The notes beneath the pieces are model-generated. The model saw nothing but the letters and a program-made list of their open reading frames with translations. It did no database searches and was not told the origin of the DNA. A stretch of 35,597 nt of DNA from Candidatus Sulfotelmatobacter sp. (lineage in GTDB: Bacteria; Acidobacteriota; Terriglobia; Terriglobales; Acidobacteriaceae): positions 1 to 35,597 of the forward strand of contig JADGNP010000006.1 of the NCBI GenBank assembly GCA_017883425.1, in the 5' to 3' direction. Positions 1-6,831 of this stretch are shown here, piece after piece. Positions within the stretch are counted from its first letter, which is position 1. The number at the start of each line of letters is the position of its first letter. A program made the position numbers and the translations under genes.

Positions 1-43
1 CCGTGCCGGGCTTTCCCATAACGCCCCTGCGGGGCTGGAGTGT
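1..43. repeat. Dispersed palindromic repeat, family B, truncated by window edge
   Basis: The first 17 bases are the exact reverse complement of bases 8462-8478 inside the dppA-like gene. They are followed by a small hairpin with arms GCCCC/GGGGC and then CTGGAG, matching the other copy in layout. There the hairpin arms are GCCGC/GCGGC, so both arms changed together. The match at two unrelated sites marks it as a dispersed element. Its left end is outside the window. Confidence 0.65.
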
Positions 44-94
44 GCTGGCTCTGTCTCGTTGCTTCGTTGGGAGATTCAATTTGGCTGCATTCTT

Positions 95-141
95 CGCCGG
101 GCTTCGCCCGGCGGACAGCCGAGGGCGGCTGTCCCCACATG
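95..141. repeat. Dispersed double-hairpin repeat, family A, copy 1
   Basis: Two adjacent hairpins are visible. The first has arms CGCCGGGC and GCCCGGCG around a TTC loop. The second has arms GACAGCC and GGCTGTC, and is followed by CCCACATG. The same layout recurs near 2760 and 32758. Function is unknown; it resembles REP-like intergenic elements. Confidence 0.75.
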
Positions 142-250
142 AACACAACTTTCCAACATGAGTCCAAACACAACCATCCCACATGAGGCCTAATACAACT
201 GCGCCCACATTTGTCCAAATGCGACTCTCCCGACATGGTTCAAATACAAA
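137..250. repeat. Degenerate tandem repeat, about 25-26 bp period
   Basis: The core ACAT recurs at 137, 156, 181, 207 and 233, with later spacings of 25, 26 and 26 bases. Each is followed by a segment like gtCCAAAcACAAC. The units abut, without identical repeats separated by unique spacers, so this is not a CRISPR array. The array starts in the tail of the family A repeat and ends at the terminator of the 75-aa gene. Confidence 0.5.
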
Positions 251-276
251 GGGCCGCTCCTCTTAAGGAGCGACCC
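243..276 (-). terminator. Rho-independent terminator of the 75-aa gene
   Basis: Read on the minus strand, an 11-bp stem (GGGTCGCTCCT paired with AGGAGCGGCCC, one G-U pair) with a TAAG loop is followed at once by TTTGTATTTG. It starts about 24 nt past the stop codon at 300, so it fits as that gene's terminator. Confidence 0.8.
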
Positions 277-299
277 TGAAAACGCTGTCACTGCTGTGG

Positions 300-527
300 T
301 TACAGCGTGGACTCGATCTCGAAGCCCCAAGCTTCCAGAAGAGGCTCGGGGATGTACTTGGAATTCTTGTTGCGGCGGGCCCACTCGCGCAGCCGGGTCG
401 ACCGCAGGTACTGGTCGGGGGAGAGCTTGTACTCACGCACAACCTGCTCAAATTCGGTGATGGTTGGGGTGATCGGCCCGATCGGCTCAGGCTTGCCCCA
501 GTTCGGATTTCCGCGTCGCTTGGCCAT
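300..527 (-). CDS. Small conserved hypothetical protein (GNPNWG type), 75 aa
   Basis: The function is not known. The protein is short, basic and soluble, with no signal peptide or membrane segment. It opens with MAKRRGNPNWGKP and contains a Leu/Arg-rich middle (REWARRNKNSKY) and a hydrophobic end (LLEAWGFEIE). I recall similar short proteins with an N-terminal GNPNWG motif from Acidobacteriota, but could not check this. It is supported as a real gene by a GGAAAGG ribosome-binding site about 9 nt before the ATG and by a strong terminator just after the stop. The TRLREWARRN segment might form a small helical nucleic-acid-binding unit; that is only a guess. It is transcribed alone. Confidence 0.75.
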   Translation of the reverse strand: MAKRRGNPNWGKPEPIGPITPTITEFEQVVREYKLSPDQYLRSTRLREWARRNKNSKYIPEPLLEAWGFEIESTL

Positions 528-1103
528 GAAAAATGCCTTTCCACGTAAGGGGATGAAACTGCAAACTCGTCCAATCTAAACTTGTCTAAGTATATGATTC
601 TCCGAGTGGTCTTCAGGATTCAGCTTCAGGATTCCCTGGCACACAGGCTCACTGTAGACAAAGCTAGGACCTAAGACAGATCCGCACCTAAAGCTAATCG
701 GAGACGCCACATCTTACAGCCAATTTCGCTTGAAAGTCAATGAAAATTTCCCCCCGAAACCGTGAGCGAATCTGATTCAAACGTATGTAAATAGGGTAGT
801 TATTCCTGCTCGTTGAGCATTTTCCGGTCTCCTGACGCCGGGAAGTTTGTCCCAACTGAGGAATGCGGAGTGCTTCGGGTTCTGGCGCGATTCCTGCGGG
901 CCAGTCTGCCCGATGGGCCGGCAAGGACTTGCAGATTACGGCCGTAACCCGCTGCGGCAGGAGAGTCGTTGAACACCGCGGTCGATGGACATAGAGTGTC
1001 AGACAGGGAGTTCCGTAGTGCGTTTCCAGGCTGCTCTTAGCGCAGCGGGAGAACATTTGCCCGGCAATCGGATCCTTGAGTTCTGCTTAGGAATGGGCCC
1101 GCC
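528..1103. other. Intergenic region between divergent genes, no gene seen
   Basis: This 576-bp stretch separates the 75-aa gene (-) from the PilZ gene (+) and must hold both promoters. I see no convincing -35/-10 pair. The 120-aa minus-strand ORF at 694-1056 has no ribosome-binding site and a Cys/Arg/Ser-rich composition typical of a chance ORF. A weak AGGAAT lies about 10 nt before the PilZ gene start. Confidence 0.5.
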
Positions 1104-2243
1104 ATGAGTCTGAAATCGTTGGTGCTGTGTTCGGACGAAAAGATCGTACGGGTATTGCGCCGTGTGCTGGGCGATCTGGATATCGCGGTCGAGTTATGCG
1201 CGGACGCCGATAGCGCGTTGCGCAAGCTGACCCGCGAGCGGTTCGAGGCGATCATCGTCGACATTACTGACGACGGCGCCTCCGACGTGCTGCGCAGCGC
1301 CCGCGTTGCTCCCTGCAACAAGCACGCGGTCGCGGTCGCCATTGTCGAGCCCATCATTGGTCTGAAGGCGGTGTTCGAGATTGGCGCCCACTTCGTGCTG
1401 TATAAGCCGGTATCGAGTGAGCGCGCCAAGTCGAGTTTCCGGGCTGCCCGGGCCCTGATGAAGAGCGAGCGCCGCCGCAACGCGCGGGTCGCGGTGCAGA
1501 TTCCCGTGGTCATGCGAAGCCCTGAGGCGGGCGCCAACATGAAGGTGACAACCATCGACCTGAGCGAAGGTGGCATGGCGGTCGGCATGCCGAAGCGGCG
1601 CCGTCCCACCGGGCGCTGGCAGATCGCCTTTAGCTTGCCGGGAACCGAGAACTCGCTGGAACTTCCCGCGGAGTTTGCCTGGGAAGGGACGGGGGAACAG
1701 GCGGGGCTGCGCTTCCAGCAGATCTCGCCGGAAGCGACGCGCCAGTTGCGGGAATGGCTCAAACAGAATTCTCCGGACGCCGAGCAGGACGATCCGCCGA
1801 TCCGTTGCCAGCTTACCGATCTGAGCCTGGGGGGATGCTATCTGGAGATGGCATCGCCATTTCCTGCGTCGAGTCGGGTGACGCTGTCGATGCGGGCCGG
1901 CGCGGTGGAAGTGCGCGCCCAGGGTGTGGTGCGGATCATGCATCCGGACAAAGGTATGGGAGTGGAATTCACGCAAGCGACTCCGGAACATCGCACGGCC
2001 GTGGAAAAATTTCTGGGTGTGCTCAACGACAACCGCACGCTGATGCCCGAGTTGCTGGTCGAACCGGAGGGACTGGAATCGGAATCCAGCGCGCGTAAAC
2101 CGCCCGCAGATACGGACGACCCGTTACTGCAGCTCTTCTATGGCGAGTCGCTCACGGCAGAACAGTTCCACATGGCGATGCACAAGCAGCGAGCCACCCC
2201 GCCCGCAGTCACGGGCAGGGCATCGGCTGCCGCTCACGCCTAG
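1104..2243 (+). CDS. Pseudo-receiver protein with two PilZ domains
   Basis: A 379-aa soluble protein predicted to respond to cyclic-di-GMP. Residues 1-120 look like a CheY-type receiver: an acidic pair at D11/E12, a phosphoacceptor-like D53 (IIVDI) and a K101-P (YKPVS). The usual Thr/Ser of the switch region is not obvious, so phosphorylation is uncertain. Residues about 122-225 form a first PilZ domain with both ligand motifs, RRNAR (RxxxR) and DLSEGG (DxSxxG). Residues about 232-310 form a second PilZ unit with DLSLGG but no clear RxxxR, so it may not bind ligand. The tail is low-complexity. No DNA-binding domain is present, so output is probably by protein contact. It stands alone, upstream of tRNA-Leu. 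Confidence 0.85.
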   Translation: MSLKSLVLCSDEKIVRVLRRVLGDLDIAVELCADADSALRKLTRERFEAIIVDITDDGASDVLRSARVAPCNKHAVAVAIVEPIIGLKAVFEIGAHFVLYKPVSSERAKSSFRAARALMKSERRRNARVAVQIPVVMRSPEAGANMKVTTIDLSEGGMAVGMPKRRRPTGRWQIAFSLPGTENSLELPAEFAWEGTGEQAGLRFQQISPEATRQLREWLKQNSPDAEQDDPPIRCQLTDLSLGGCYLEMASPFPASSRVTLSMRAGAVEVRAQGVVRIMHPDKGMGVEFTQATPEHRTAVEKFLGVLNDNRTLMPELLVEPEGLESESSARKPPADTDDPLLQLFYGESLTAEQFHMAMHKQRATPPAVTGRASAAAHA

Positions 2244-2290
2244 GCCCGCGTTTCCTCCATCAAGTCCATCGCCCGGCAACATCCCTAAGC

Positions 2291-2296
2291 TAGAAT
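2291..2296 (+). promoter_or_regulatory. Putative -10 box of the tRNA-Leu gene
   Basis: TAGAAT lies 8 nt before the mature 5' end of the tRNA, at the right place for a -10 element giving a very short leader. No good -35 hexamer is visible at the expected spacing. Confidence 0.45.
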
Positions 2297-2304
2297 GAAC
2301 GCGA

Positions 2305-2393
2305 GCCGGGATGGCGAAATTGGCAGACGCAGCGGACTTAAAATCCGCAGGTCCGAAAGGACTGTGGGGGTTCGATTCCCCCTCCCGGCACCA
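2305..2393 (+). tRNA. tRNA-Leu (anticodon UAA)
   Basis: The acceptor stem GCCGGGA pairs with TCCCGGC, followed by discriminator A and an encoded CCA. The anticodon stem GCGGA/TCCGC encloses the loop CTTAAAA, giving anticodon TAA for the Leu codons UUA/UUG. A long variable arm (GTCCGAAAGGAC) marks a class II tRNA, and the T loop is TTCGATT. Length is 89 nt with CCA. The ORFs called across it are artefacts. Confidence 0.97.
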
Positions 2394-2993
2394 GTTCGAC
2401 TGTGGGATCGTTTCTGGGAGAAGCGGAACAAGGAAAATGGAACATTTGCTTCCGAACCCGCAGAGGGATTCCGGTTACACATTGCTGCTGCACCTGAAGG
2501 CGCTGGGGATTGTAAACGTGTTGCCAGAGAAGAGTGATTCCTCTGCACTGGCTGGGTTGCGGCGGAGGGGATGCGAACGCCGACGGAACCATAGTCAGAA
2601 CCGTCGCCAGAATTGCAGGAATACCCGCAAGACCCGCTGATGAAACTGTCGTCCTGGCAGCGCACCTCCGCGTCGAGCGAGTGGAGCCTCAAGACCTGCC
2701 GAAATCAAACATCCAAGGCGGTGGGTAGTGTCTCAGTTTGCCAGTCCTGACCGACAAGACGGTCGAGCTTCGCTCGACCGGACAGCCGAGGGCGGCTGTC
2801 CCCACATGGGTGTTTCCGCGAACTGAGAGACCACGAGGCAATGTAGTTTGACCAACGACGCTGTGCGAGAACTGCCGTCCGTGCGCACGATGGGGATTCA
2901 GTGGTTTGCCGGAAGCGTCGCCGTATCGCATGCCTACGCTCACATTTTCGCCGTTGGCGCTGCCGTCAAGGTGGCATCCGCGGGCCGAAAGAA
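2394..2993. other. Intergenic region after tRNA-Leu, no gene seen
   Basis: About 600 bp without a credible gene. Plus-strand ORFs starting at 2295 and 2311 begin upstream of or inside the tRNA, and the minus-strand ORFs have no supporting start. No integrase fragment or copy of the tRNA 3' end was noticed, so there is no sign of an integrated element. A family A repeat lies at 2760-2808 within a looser inverted repeat: GTCTCAGTT near 2729 and AACTGAGAGAC near 2821. Confidence 0.5.
2760..2808. repeat. Dispersed double-hairpin repeat, family A, copy 2
   Basis: The first hairpin has arms CGGTCGAGC and GCTCGACCG around a TTC loop. The second is the same GACAGCC/GGCTGTC hairpin as in copy 1, followed by CCCACATG. 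The first stem differs in sequence from copy 1 but still pairs fully, so the two arms have changed together. Confidence 0.75.
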
Positions 2994-3033
2994 AAAGGGT
3001 GGCCTGCGCGGCTTGCGCCGCCTGCCACCCTTT
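2987..3033 (-). terminator. Rho-independent terminator of the membrane-protein gene
   Basis: On the minus strand, a long GC-rich stem with outer arms AAAGGGTGGC and GCCACCCTTT is followed by TTTTTCTTTC. It begins about 27 nt past the stop codon at 3060, so it would end the protease/membrane-protein transcript. Confidence 0.85.
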
Positions 3034-3059
3034 CCTTGAATCAAGTCGAGCCGGACCGC

Positions 3060-3788
3060 TTACGCTCCTGCCCCCGCTGCTTTGACCAGAGTCTCGGGGC
3101 GCAGAGTTTCCGCCATCCGTCCAAAGTACAACTGGTAGGAGCGGTGGATTCCGTACATGATCGGGAAGACCGCGAGCGCCAGTCCCCAGCCCAGGTGAGA
3201 GCTGACCGCCTGGACCATGGTGGTGACTCCCGCGCTGACCACGTAGTACGGGAACGAGAGATGCGCCAGGCTCCACCAGATCTGTCCTGCCGCCTTGCCC
3301 TCGCTCACCGCTACGATCGCAGCTACTGGAGCGGTCTGTCCCAGGAACAAGGTCGCTGTCGCCAGCGTTAGTCCCCAGGTGCTGGAACTCCACTGCATGC
3401 CACGCAGCCGGTCGGCATGGAACATCAGGTTGGCCAGGCAACTGGCAAACGCCATCATGCTGACGTTGAACGCCATTTGCTGCGGGTTGAACTTCGCGTT
3501 CTTCCTCGGCCAGCATTGCACCACGGTTGAAACGCAGGTGACCACCACTGCTTCGGCAGCGCTTAGATTCACGACCGCCGTGAGCAGGAATGGCAGATTG
3601 ACCGACATGTTGCCGTTAATTCCCGGCAACTTCACTTTCATCCGCGACGTAACCGCCGCCAGTACCAGAACTGCCAGGGCAAAGTAGGTGTGCAACGCGT
3701 GGCTCACGAATCCCGCATATCCCGCGGTGATGACCGAGGCCAGCATCATTGCGCCGATGAAGGTCTGAATTCGCCGTGTGTTGTTCAT
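3060..3788 (-). CDS. Stand-alone multi-pass membrane sensor-type domain protein
   Basis: A 242-aa integral membrane protein of unknown function with roughly seven hydrophobic segments. It is clearly related to the N-terminal membrane domain of the HD-GYP/GGDEF protein at 10248-12722. Shared motifs are KLPGI-G-MSVN after the second helix, SFPYY-V-A near the sixth, and RSY-LY-GR at the last. It carries no output domain, so it is a free version of that sensor domain. The ORF track starts at 3815. I chose the ATG at 3788 because GGAGAGGAG lies about 8 nt before it and the longer start would overlap that site. The gene starts 35 nt after the protease stop on the same strand, so the two are probably co-transcribed. 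The domain could sense a membrane or redox state, or escort the protease; this is inference. Confidence 0.8.
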   Translation of the reverse strand: MNNTRRIQTFIGAMMLASVITAGYAGFVSHALHTYFALAVLVLAAVTSRMKVKLPGINGNMSVNLPFLLTAVVNLSAAEAVVVTCVSTVVQCWPRKNAKFNPQQMAFNVSMMAFASCLANLMFHADRLRGMQWSSSTWGLTLATATLFLGQTAPVAAIVAVSEGKAAGQIWWSLAHLSFPYYVVSAGVTTMVQAVSSHLGWGLALAVFPIMYGIHRSYQLYFGRMAETLRPETLVKAAGAGA

Positions 3789-3823
3789 GATCTTGTCTCC
3801 TCTCCTTGGATTCACACGGCTAA

Positions 3824-5659
3824 CTATTGCTCATCGTCTCCCGCATCGGAGAACGCACTGTTGGCACTCGAGACCGACGAACCCCAGACCACGCTGGAGG
3901 CCGAGGTGCTCGCGCCCGTGCTCGATCCCCACACCACGCTGAAAGCACTCAGCGTGTTGTCGTTCCAGGGAAGCGAACTGCCCCAGACAACGGAGGTACC
4001 GTTTACGATCGAACTTCCCCAAACCACTGAGGTTCCCCAGACCACCGAAGTACCCCAAACCACGGAGGTTGGGGCAACGGTCGAGTTTCCATATAGCAGC
4101 GAAACCGTGTGGGTCAGAGGGTTATAGACTGCGGTCGGCGAAAGGGCCGATCCGACCGTGGCTGGCGCCAGGTCAGTATTGGCAACCGCGGCCTGTACGT
4201 TCAGCAATCCCGACCCTACCGAGAACAGATCGTAGAAATCGGTGAACGTCCTCGAAAGATGCGGCACAAAAGACGACGTAAAGACCATGCCCGCCATCTT
4301 GTACGCTGTTTTCATCAGCCGCGCCTTCACTTGATCCGGAGTGAGGGTGTCTTGTTCCTGCAGCAACAAAGCTACCGCGCCCGCCACGGCGGGGGTCGCC
4401 ATGCTGGTGCCGCTCAAGCTGAAGTAGTCATTCTTGCCGTCGGTTCCGGTGATCAGTGCCTTCGGATAAGATGCCTCGAGTGACGCCCCCGGGGCCGCCA
4501 GAGAAACGACGGCATTGCCGGGCGCCATGATGTCAGGCTTCACCACGTGATCGTAGGTCGTGGGGCCCTTCGAGCTGTAGCTGGCTTTGGTCTCGGCTGC
4601 GGCGGAGGTTGATCCGTTGCTCTTGGTCGCGCCCACCGTCAGCACGTAAGGATCGTTCCCAGGTGCAGTGACGGTTCCGAAGCCGTTGCTTCCATTTACG
4701 GTCAAGCGGCCATAGTTGCCGGCGGCCACAACCACCACAATTCCGCTCTTCCATGCCGCTTCCACAGCCTGGCACAGAGGATCCTGGGCGTAGCCGACAG
4801 GGATTCCGCGGCCCAGCGACAGGTTGATGACTCGGATGTTATAGGTGTTCTTCAACGCAATGGCCTGCTGAATGGCCGCGATTACGGTACTGTCCGTGCC
4901 CGCGCCGTTCGCGTCCAAGGCCCGAAGATCGACCAGATTGACCCCGGGGGCCACGCCGGCATATTCCCCACCGGAGAGGGAGCCGTTGCCGGCAATGATT
5001 CCGGCCACGTGCGTGCCGTGACCGTACAGGTCGTACTGCGCTCCGCCGGCGTTGCTCGTCGCGGTTCCAGTGAAATCCTGGCGATAGACCACGCGCGAGG
5101 CGCCAGCTGAATCCCACAGATCGGGGTGACTGTCGTTGATGCCGCTATCAATCACGGCTACTCCGACGCCCGCTCCCGTGTATCCGGCGTTCCAGGCTGC
5201 GTCCACGCCCGTAACACCATTCGTCAGATCGTCCATCACGTTGATCGGATGGTCGATGGTGACGGACGCGATTTCTGGATCAGACTCCAAGGCAGCCAGG
5301 GCGCTGACTGGAATCGTGAATGCCGCACCCTGAATCATGTGCAGTCTCGTATGCAGGCGTCCACCCCTGCCTTGCATGGTGGCGTAGCGCGCCGCCGACG
5401 GCATCTGTTTGTATTGCACAATGACCTTCACGGTCTGGCCTTGTGCGGATCCCCGATGAGCTTTCGCCAGAAGTCCCGAGAGTTCGGGAGCGATGCGGAA
5501 GAACCGGCCGCTCGTTTCGCCGGCCGTGGGGTTGGTCCAGCGCTGTCCGAATGCCATCCCCGTTGCCAGGAGTAGCATCAGGCTCAAGCGCTTACCCCAG
5601 GCGGCGCTGTGTCGTTCTCCGCGTCCCGTAGGTTTCGGTGATCTGTTTAGGTGCTCCAT
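3824..5659 (-). CDS. Secreted S8 subtilisin-like serine protease with SVVWG repeats
   Basis: A 611-aa exported peptidase. Residues about 22-38 form a signal peptide ending AFGQ after a long basic start. Residues about 75-140 resemble an inhibitor-I9 propeptide (VKVIVQYKQMP... SVTIDHPI), so the protease is probably made as a zymogen. The catalytic domain spans about 155-495: Asp171 (AVIDSG), His214 (GHGTHVAG), oxyanion Asn313 (AAGNYG) and Ser417 (SGTSMATP) are all present, so it should be active. After about residue 528 the tail carries at least six (S/T)VVWG(T/S)S units, an arrangement I recall from other acidobacterial S8 proteases and whose role is unknown to me. The family is well known; substrate specificity cannot be read from the sequence. 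The membrane protein gene follows on the same strand. Confidence 0.93.
   Translation of the reverse strand: MEHLNRSPKPTGRGERHSAAWGKRLSLMLLLATGMAFGQRWTNPTAGETSGRFFRIAPELSGLLAKAHRGSAQGQTVKVIVQYKQMPSAARYATMQGRGGRLHTRLHMIQGAAFTIPVSALAALESDPEIASVTIDHPINVMDDLTNGVTGVDAAWNAGYTGAGVGVAVIDSGINDSHPDLWDSAGASRVVYRQDFTGTATSNAGGAQYDLYGHGTHVAGIIAGNGSLSGGEYAGVAPGVNLVDLRALDANGAGTDSTVIAAIQQAIALKNTYNIRVINLSLGRGIPVGYAQDPLCQAVEAAWKSGIVVVVAAGNYGRLTVNGSNGFGTVTAPGNDPYVLTVGATKSNGSTSAAAETKASYSSKGPTTYDHVVKPDIMAPGNAVVSLAAPGASLEASYPKALITGTDGKNDYFSLSGTSMATPAVAGAVALLLQEQDTLTPDQVKARLMKTAYKMAGMVFTSSFVPHLSRTFTDFYDLFSVGSGLLNVQAAVANTDLAPATVGSALSPTAVYNPLTHTVSLLYGNSTVAPTSVVWGTSVVWGTSVVWGSSIVNGTSVVWGSSLPWNDNTLSAFSVVWGSSTGASTSASSVVWGSSVSSANSAFSDAGDDEQ
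3981..4074. repeat. 18-bp coding repeat of the SVVWG tract
   Basis: In-frame near-repeats of 18 bp, appearing on the plus strand as variants of CCCCA(A/G)ACCACGGAGGT, encode successive TSVVWG units of the protease. Further, more widely spaced units lie at 3850-3960. Such repeats can change copy number by slippage. Confidence 0.75.
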
Positions 5660-5805
5660 AGAATCTCACTCTACTTTCTTGATGGGGGAAAGATCGAGCT
5701 TCGTACCCAGTCCTCCTGTTGCACGGGAGCAGCCAATGGGACCCTTGTAAATGATTGTTTCTATTGGAGATCGTCGAGCCTTGGCTAGGGCTGGTTGGGC
5801 CAGTC

Positions 5806-5831
5806 TGTCCCGCCAGAGCGGGCGTGGGACA
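5806..5831. repeat. Short imperfect inverted repeat
   Basis: The arms TGTCCC and GGGACA, with further CGCC/GGCG pairing inside, form an imperfect hairpin in the 288-bp gap between the protease gene start and the end of the ABC ATPase gene. No T-tract follows on either strand, so it is not a classic terminator. No gene is seen in the gap. Confidence 0.4.
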
Positions 5832-5947
5832 CTCTGTCTCACATTCCCAGGTTGACGTGAATGTGACCTCAGTCCTGTGGAGGTTGGTGACTGGAGTGGA
5901 TTTGAGAATGAAGACTGGAGGAAATGCGACCTGAACTCTTGCGTCTT

Positions 5948-6775
5948 CTAGATCGCTGCAGCTTTGCCCGCGGCCAGCCGCTGCGGCATCTTGGGCATCG
6001 CCGCCATGAGGCGCTGCGTGTATTCATGGCGAGGACTGGTCAAGACCTGCTCGGTGGGGCCGCTCTCTACGATCTGCCCTTGGTGCAGGATCGCAATGCG
6101 GTCGCAAATCCCGGCTACCGACGCGAGATCGTGCGAGATGTAGAGAATCGCCATTCCTGAGCTGCGGTTGAGTTCGCGAAACAGCGCCAGAATCTCGGAC
6201 TGCGTAATTACATCGAGGGCGCTCGTAGCCTCATCGGCGATCAACAACGCGGGACGGTGCATCACCGCCATTGCAATCAGCACGCGTTGCGCTTGTCCTA
6301 CGCTCATCTGGGACGGATATTTTTGCAGGAACTCCTCGCTCGAGGGCAAACTCACGCTCTCCAGAGCGGCCCGGATCGCGCTATCGCAATCGGCCCTCGG
6401 TCCTGAAGCATGTGCCCGCCACGCTTCCTTTAACTGGGTGCGGATCTTCAGGGCCGGATTCAGCGACGACAGCGGACTCTGCAGCACGAGCGCGACTTTT
6501 CGTCCGCGCAGCCCGCGCAGCTCGCGCTCGCGCAGGGTCAACAGATCACAACCGTCGAATTCGATCGCGCCCTCGGCCTTCGCCTGCTTGCGATCGAGCA
6601 GGCCCAGAATTGCCATCGCCAGCGTGCTCTTGCCAGATCCACTTTGTCCGACCAGCCCGAGCACCTCGCCCCGCCGGATTTCGAATTTCACGTCGCGCAA
6701 CACAGCCGGCTTCTCCCCATACCACACGGAAACGCGCGCAGCGAGGAGAACGTCGGGTTGCGTGCTGTAGTCCAT
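5948..6775 (-). CDS. Dipeptide/oligopeptide ABC transporter ATPase (DppD/OppD type)
   Basis: A 275-aa cytoplasmic nucleotide-binding subunit that would hydrolyse ATP to drive peptide import. Visible motifs are Walker A GQSGSGKS (about 43-50), the signature MSVGQAQRV, Walker B LLIADEATSALD and the H-loop ISHD. It is shorter than typical DppD/OppD (about 320-340 aa); most of the C-terminal extension that follows the ATPase domain in that family is missing. It is the last gene of the operon, 56 nt after the binding-protein gene, and no partner DppF/OppF is present. The subunit may act as a homodimer or pair with an ATPase encoded elsewhere. The gap before it contains a dispersed repeat (6790-6823). 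The ATG is closely preceded by ACCGAGG; a GAGGAG lies further upstream. Confidence 0.88.
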   Translation of the reverse strand: MDYSTQPDVLLAARVSVWYGEKPAVLRDVKFEIRRGEVLGLVGQSGSGKSTLAMAILGLLDRKQAKAEGAIEFDGCDLLTLRERELRGLRGRKVALVLQSPLSSLNPALKIRTQLKEAWRAHASGPRADCDSAIRAALESVSLPSSEEFLQKYPSQMSVGQAQRVLIAMAVMHRPALLIADEATSALDVITQSEILALFRELNRSSGMAILYISHDLASVAGICDRIAILHQGQIVESGPTEQVLTSPRHEYTQRLMAAMPKMPQRLAAGKAAAI

Positions 6776-6789
6776 CCTCGGTGTGAATC

Positions 6790-6823
6790 TCCTCTGTGTA
6801 CCTCAGTGCCCTCTGTGGTTAAA
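6790..6823. repeat. Purine-rich dispersed repeat (CACAGAGG type)
   Basis: On the minus strand the sequence reads TTTAACCACAGAGGGCACTG and continues with TACACAGAGGA, a periodic purine-rich motif. It resembles one arm of the inverted repeat at 22017-22093, which has ACCAC-AAGG-CACGAAG. It occupies most of the gap between the binding-protein and ATPase genes and provides GAGG motifs that could act as ribosome-binding sites. Confidence 0.45.
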
Positions 6824-6831
6824 GATTTGAT

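Noticed and set aside
137-250. Possible CRISPR array
   Set aside because: Units are degenerate and abut, with no constant repeat and unique spacers, and no cas genes are nearby.
694-1056. 120-aa minus-strand ORF
   Set aside because: No ribosome-binding site, odd Cys/Arg/Ser-rich composition, no recognised motif.
2285-2692. ORFs on both strands overlapping tRNA-Leu
   Set aside because: They translate the tRNA itself (GDGEIGRRSG / MAKLADAADLKS type artefacts).
2305-2993. tRNA-adjacent integrated element
   Set aside because: No integrase, no duplicated tRNA 3' end and no cargo genes seen.
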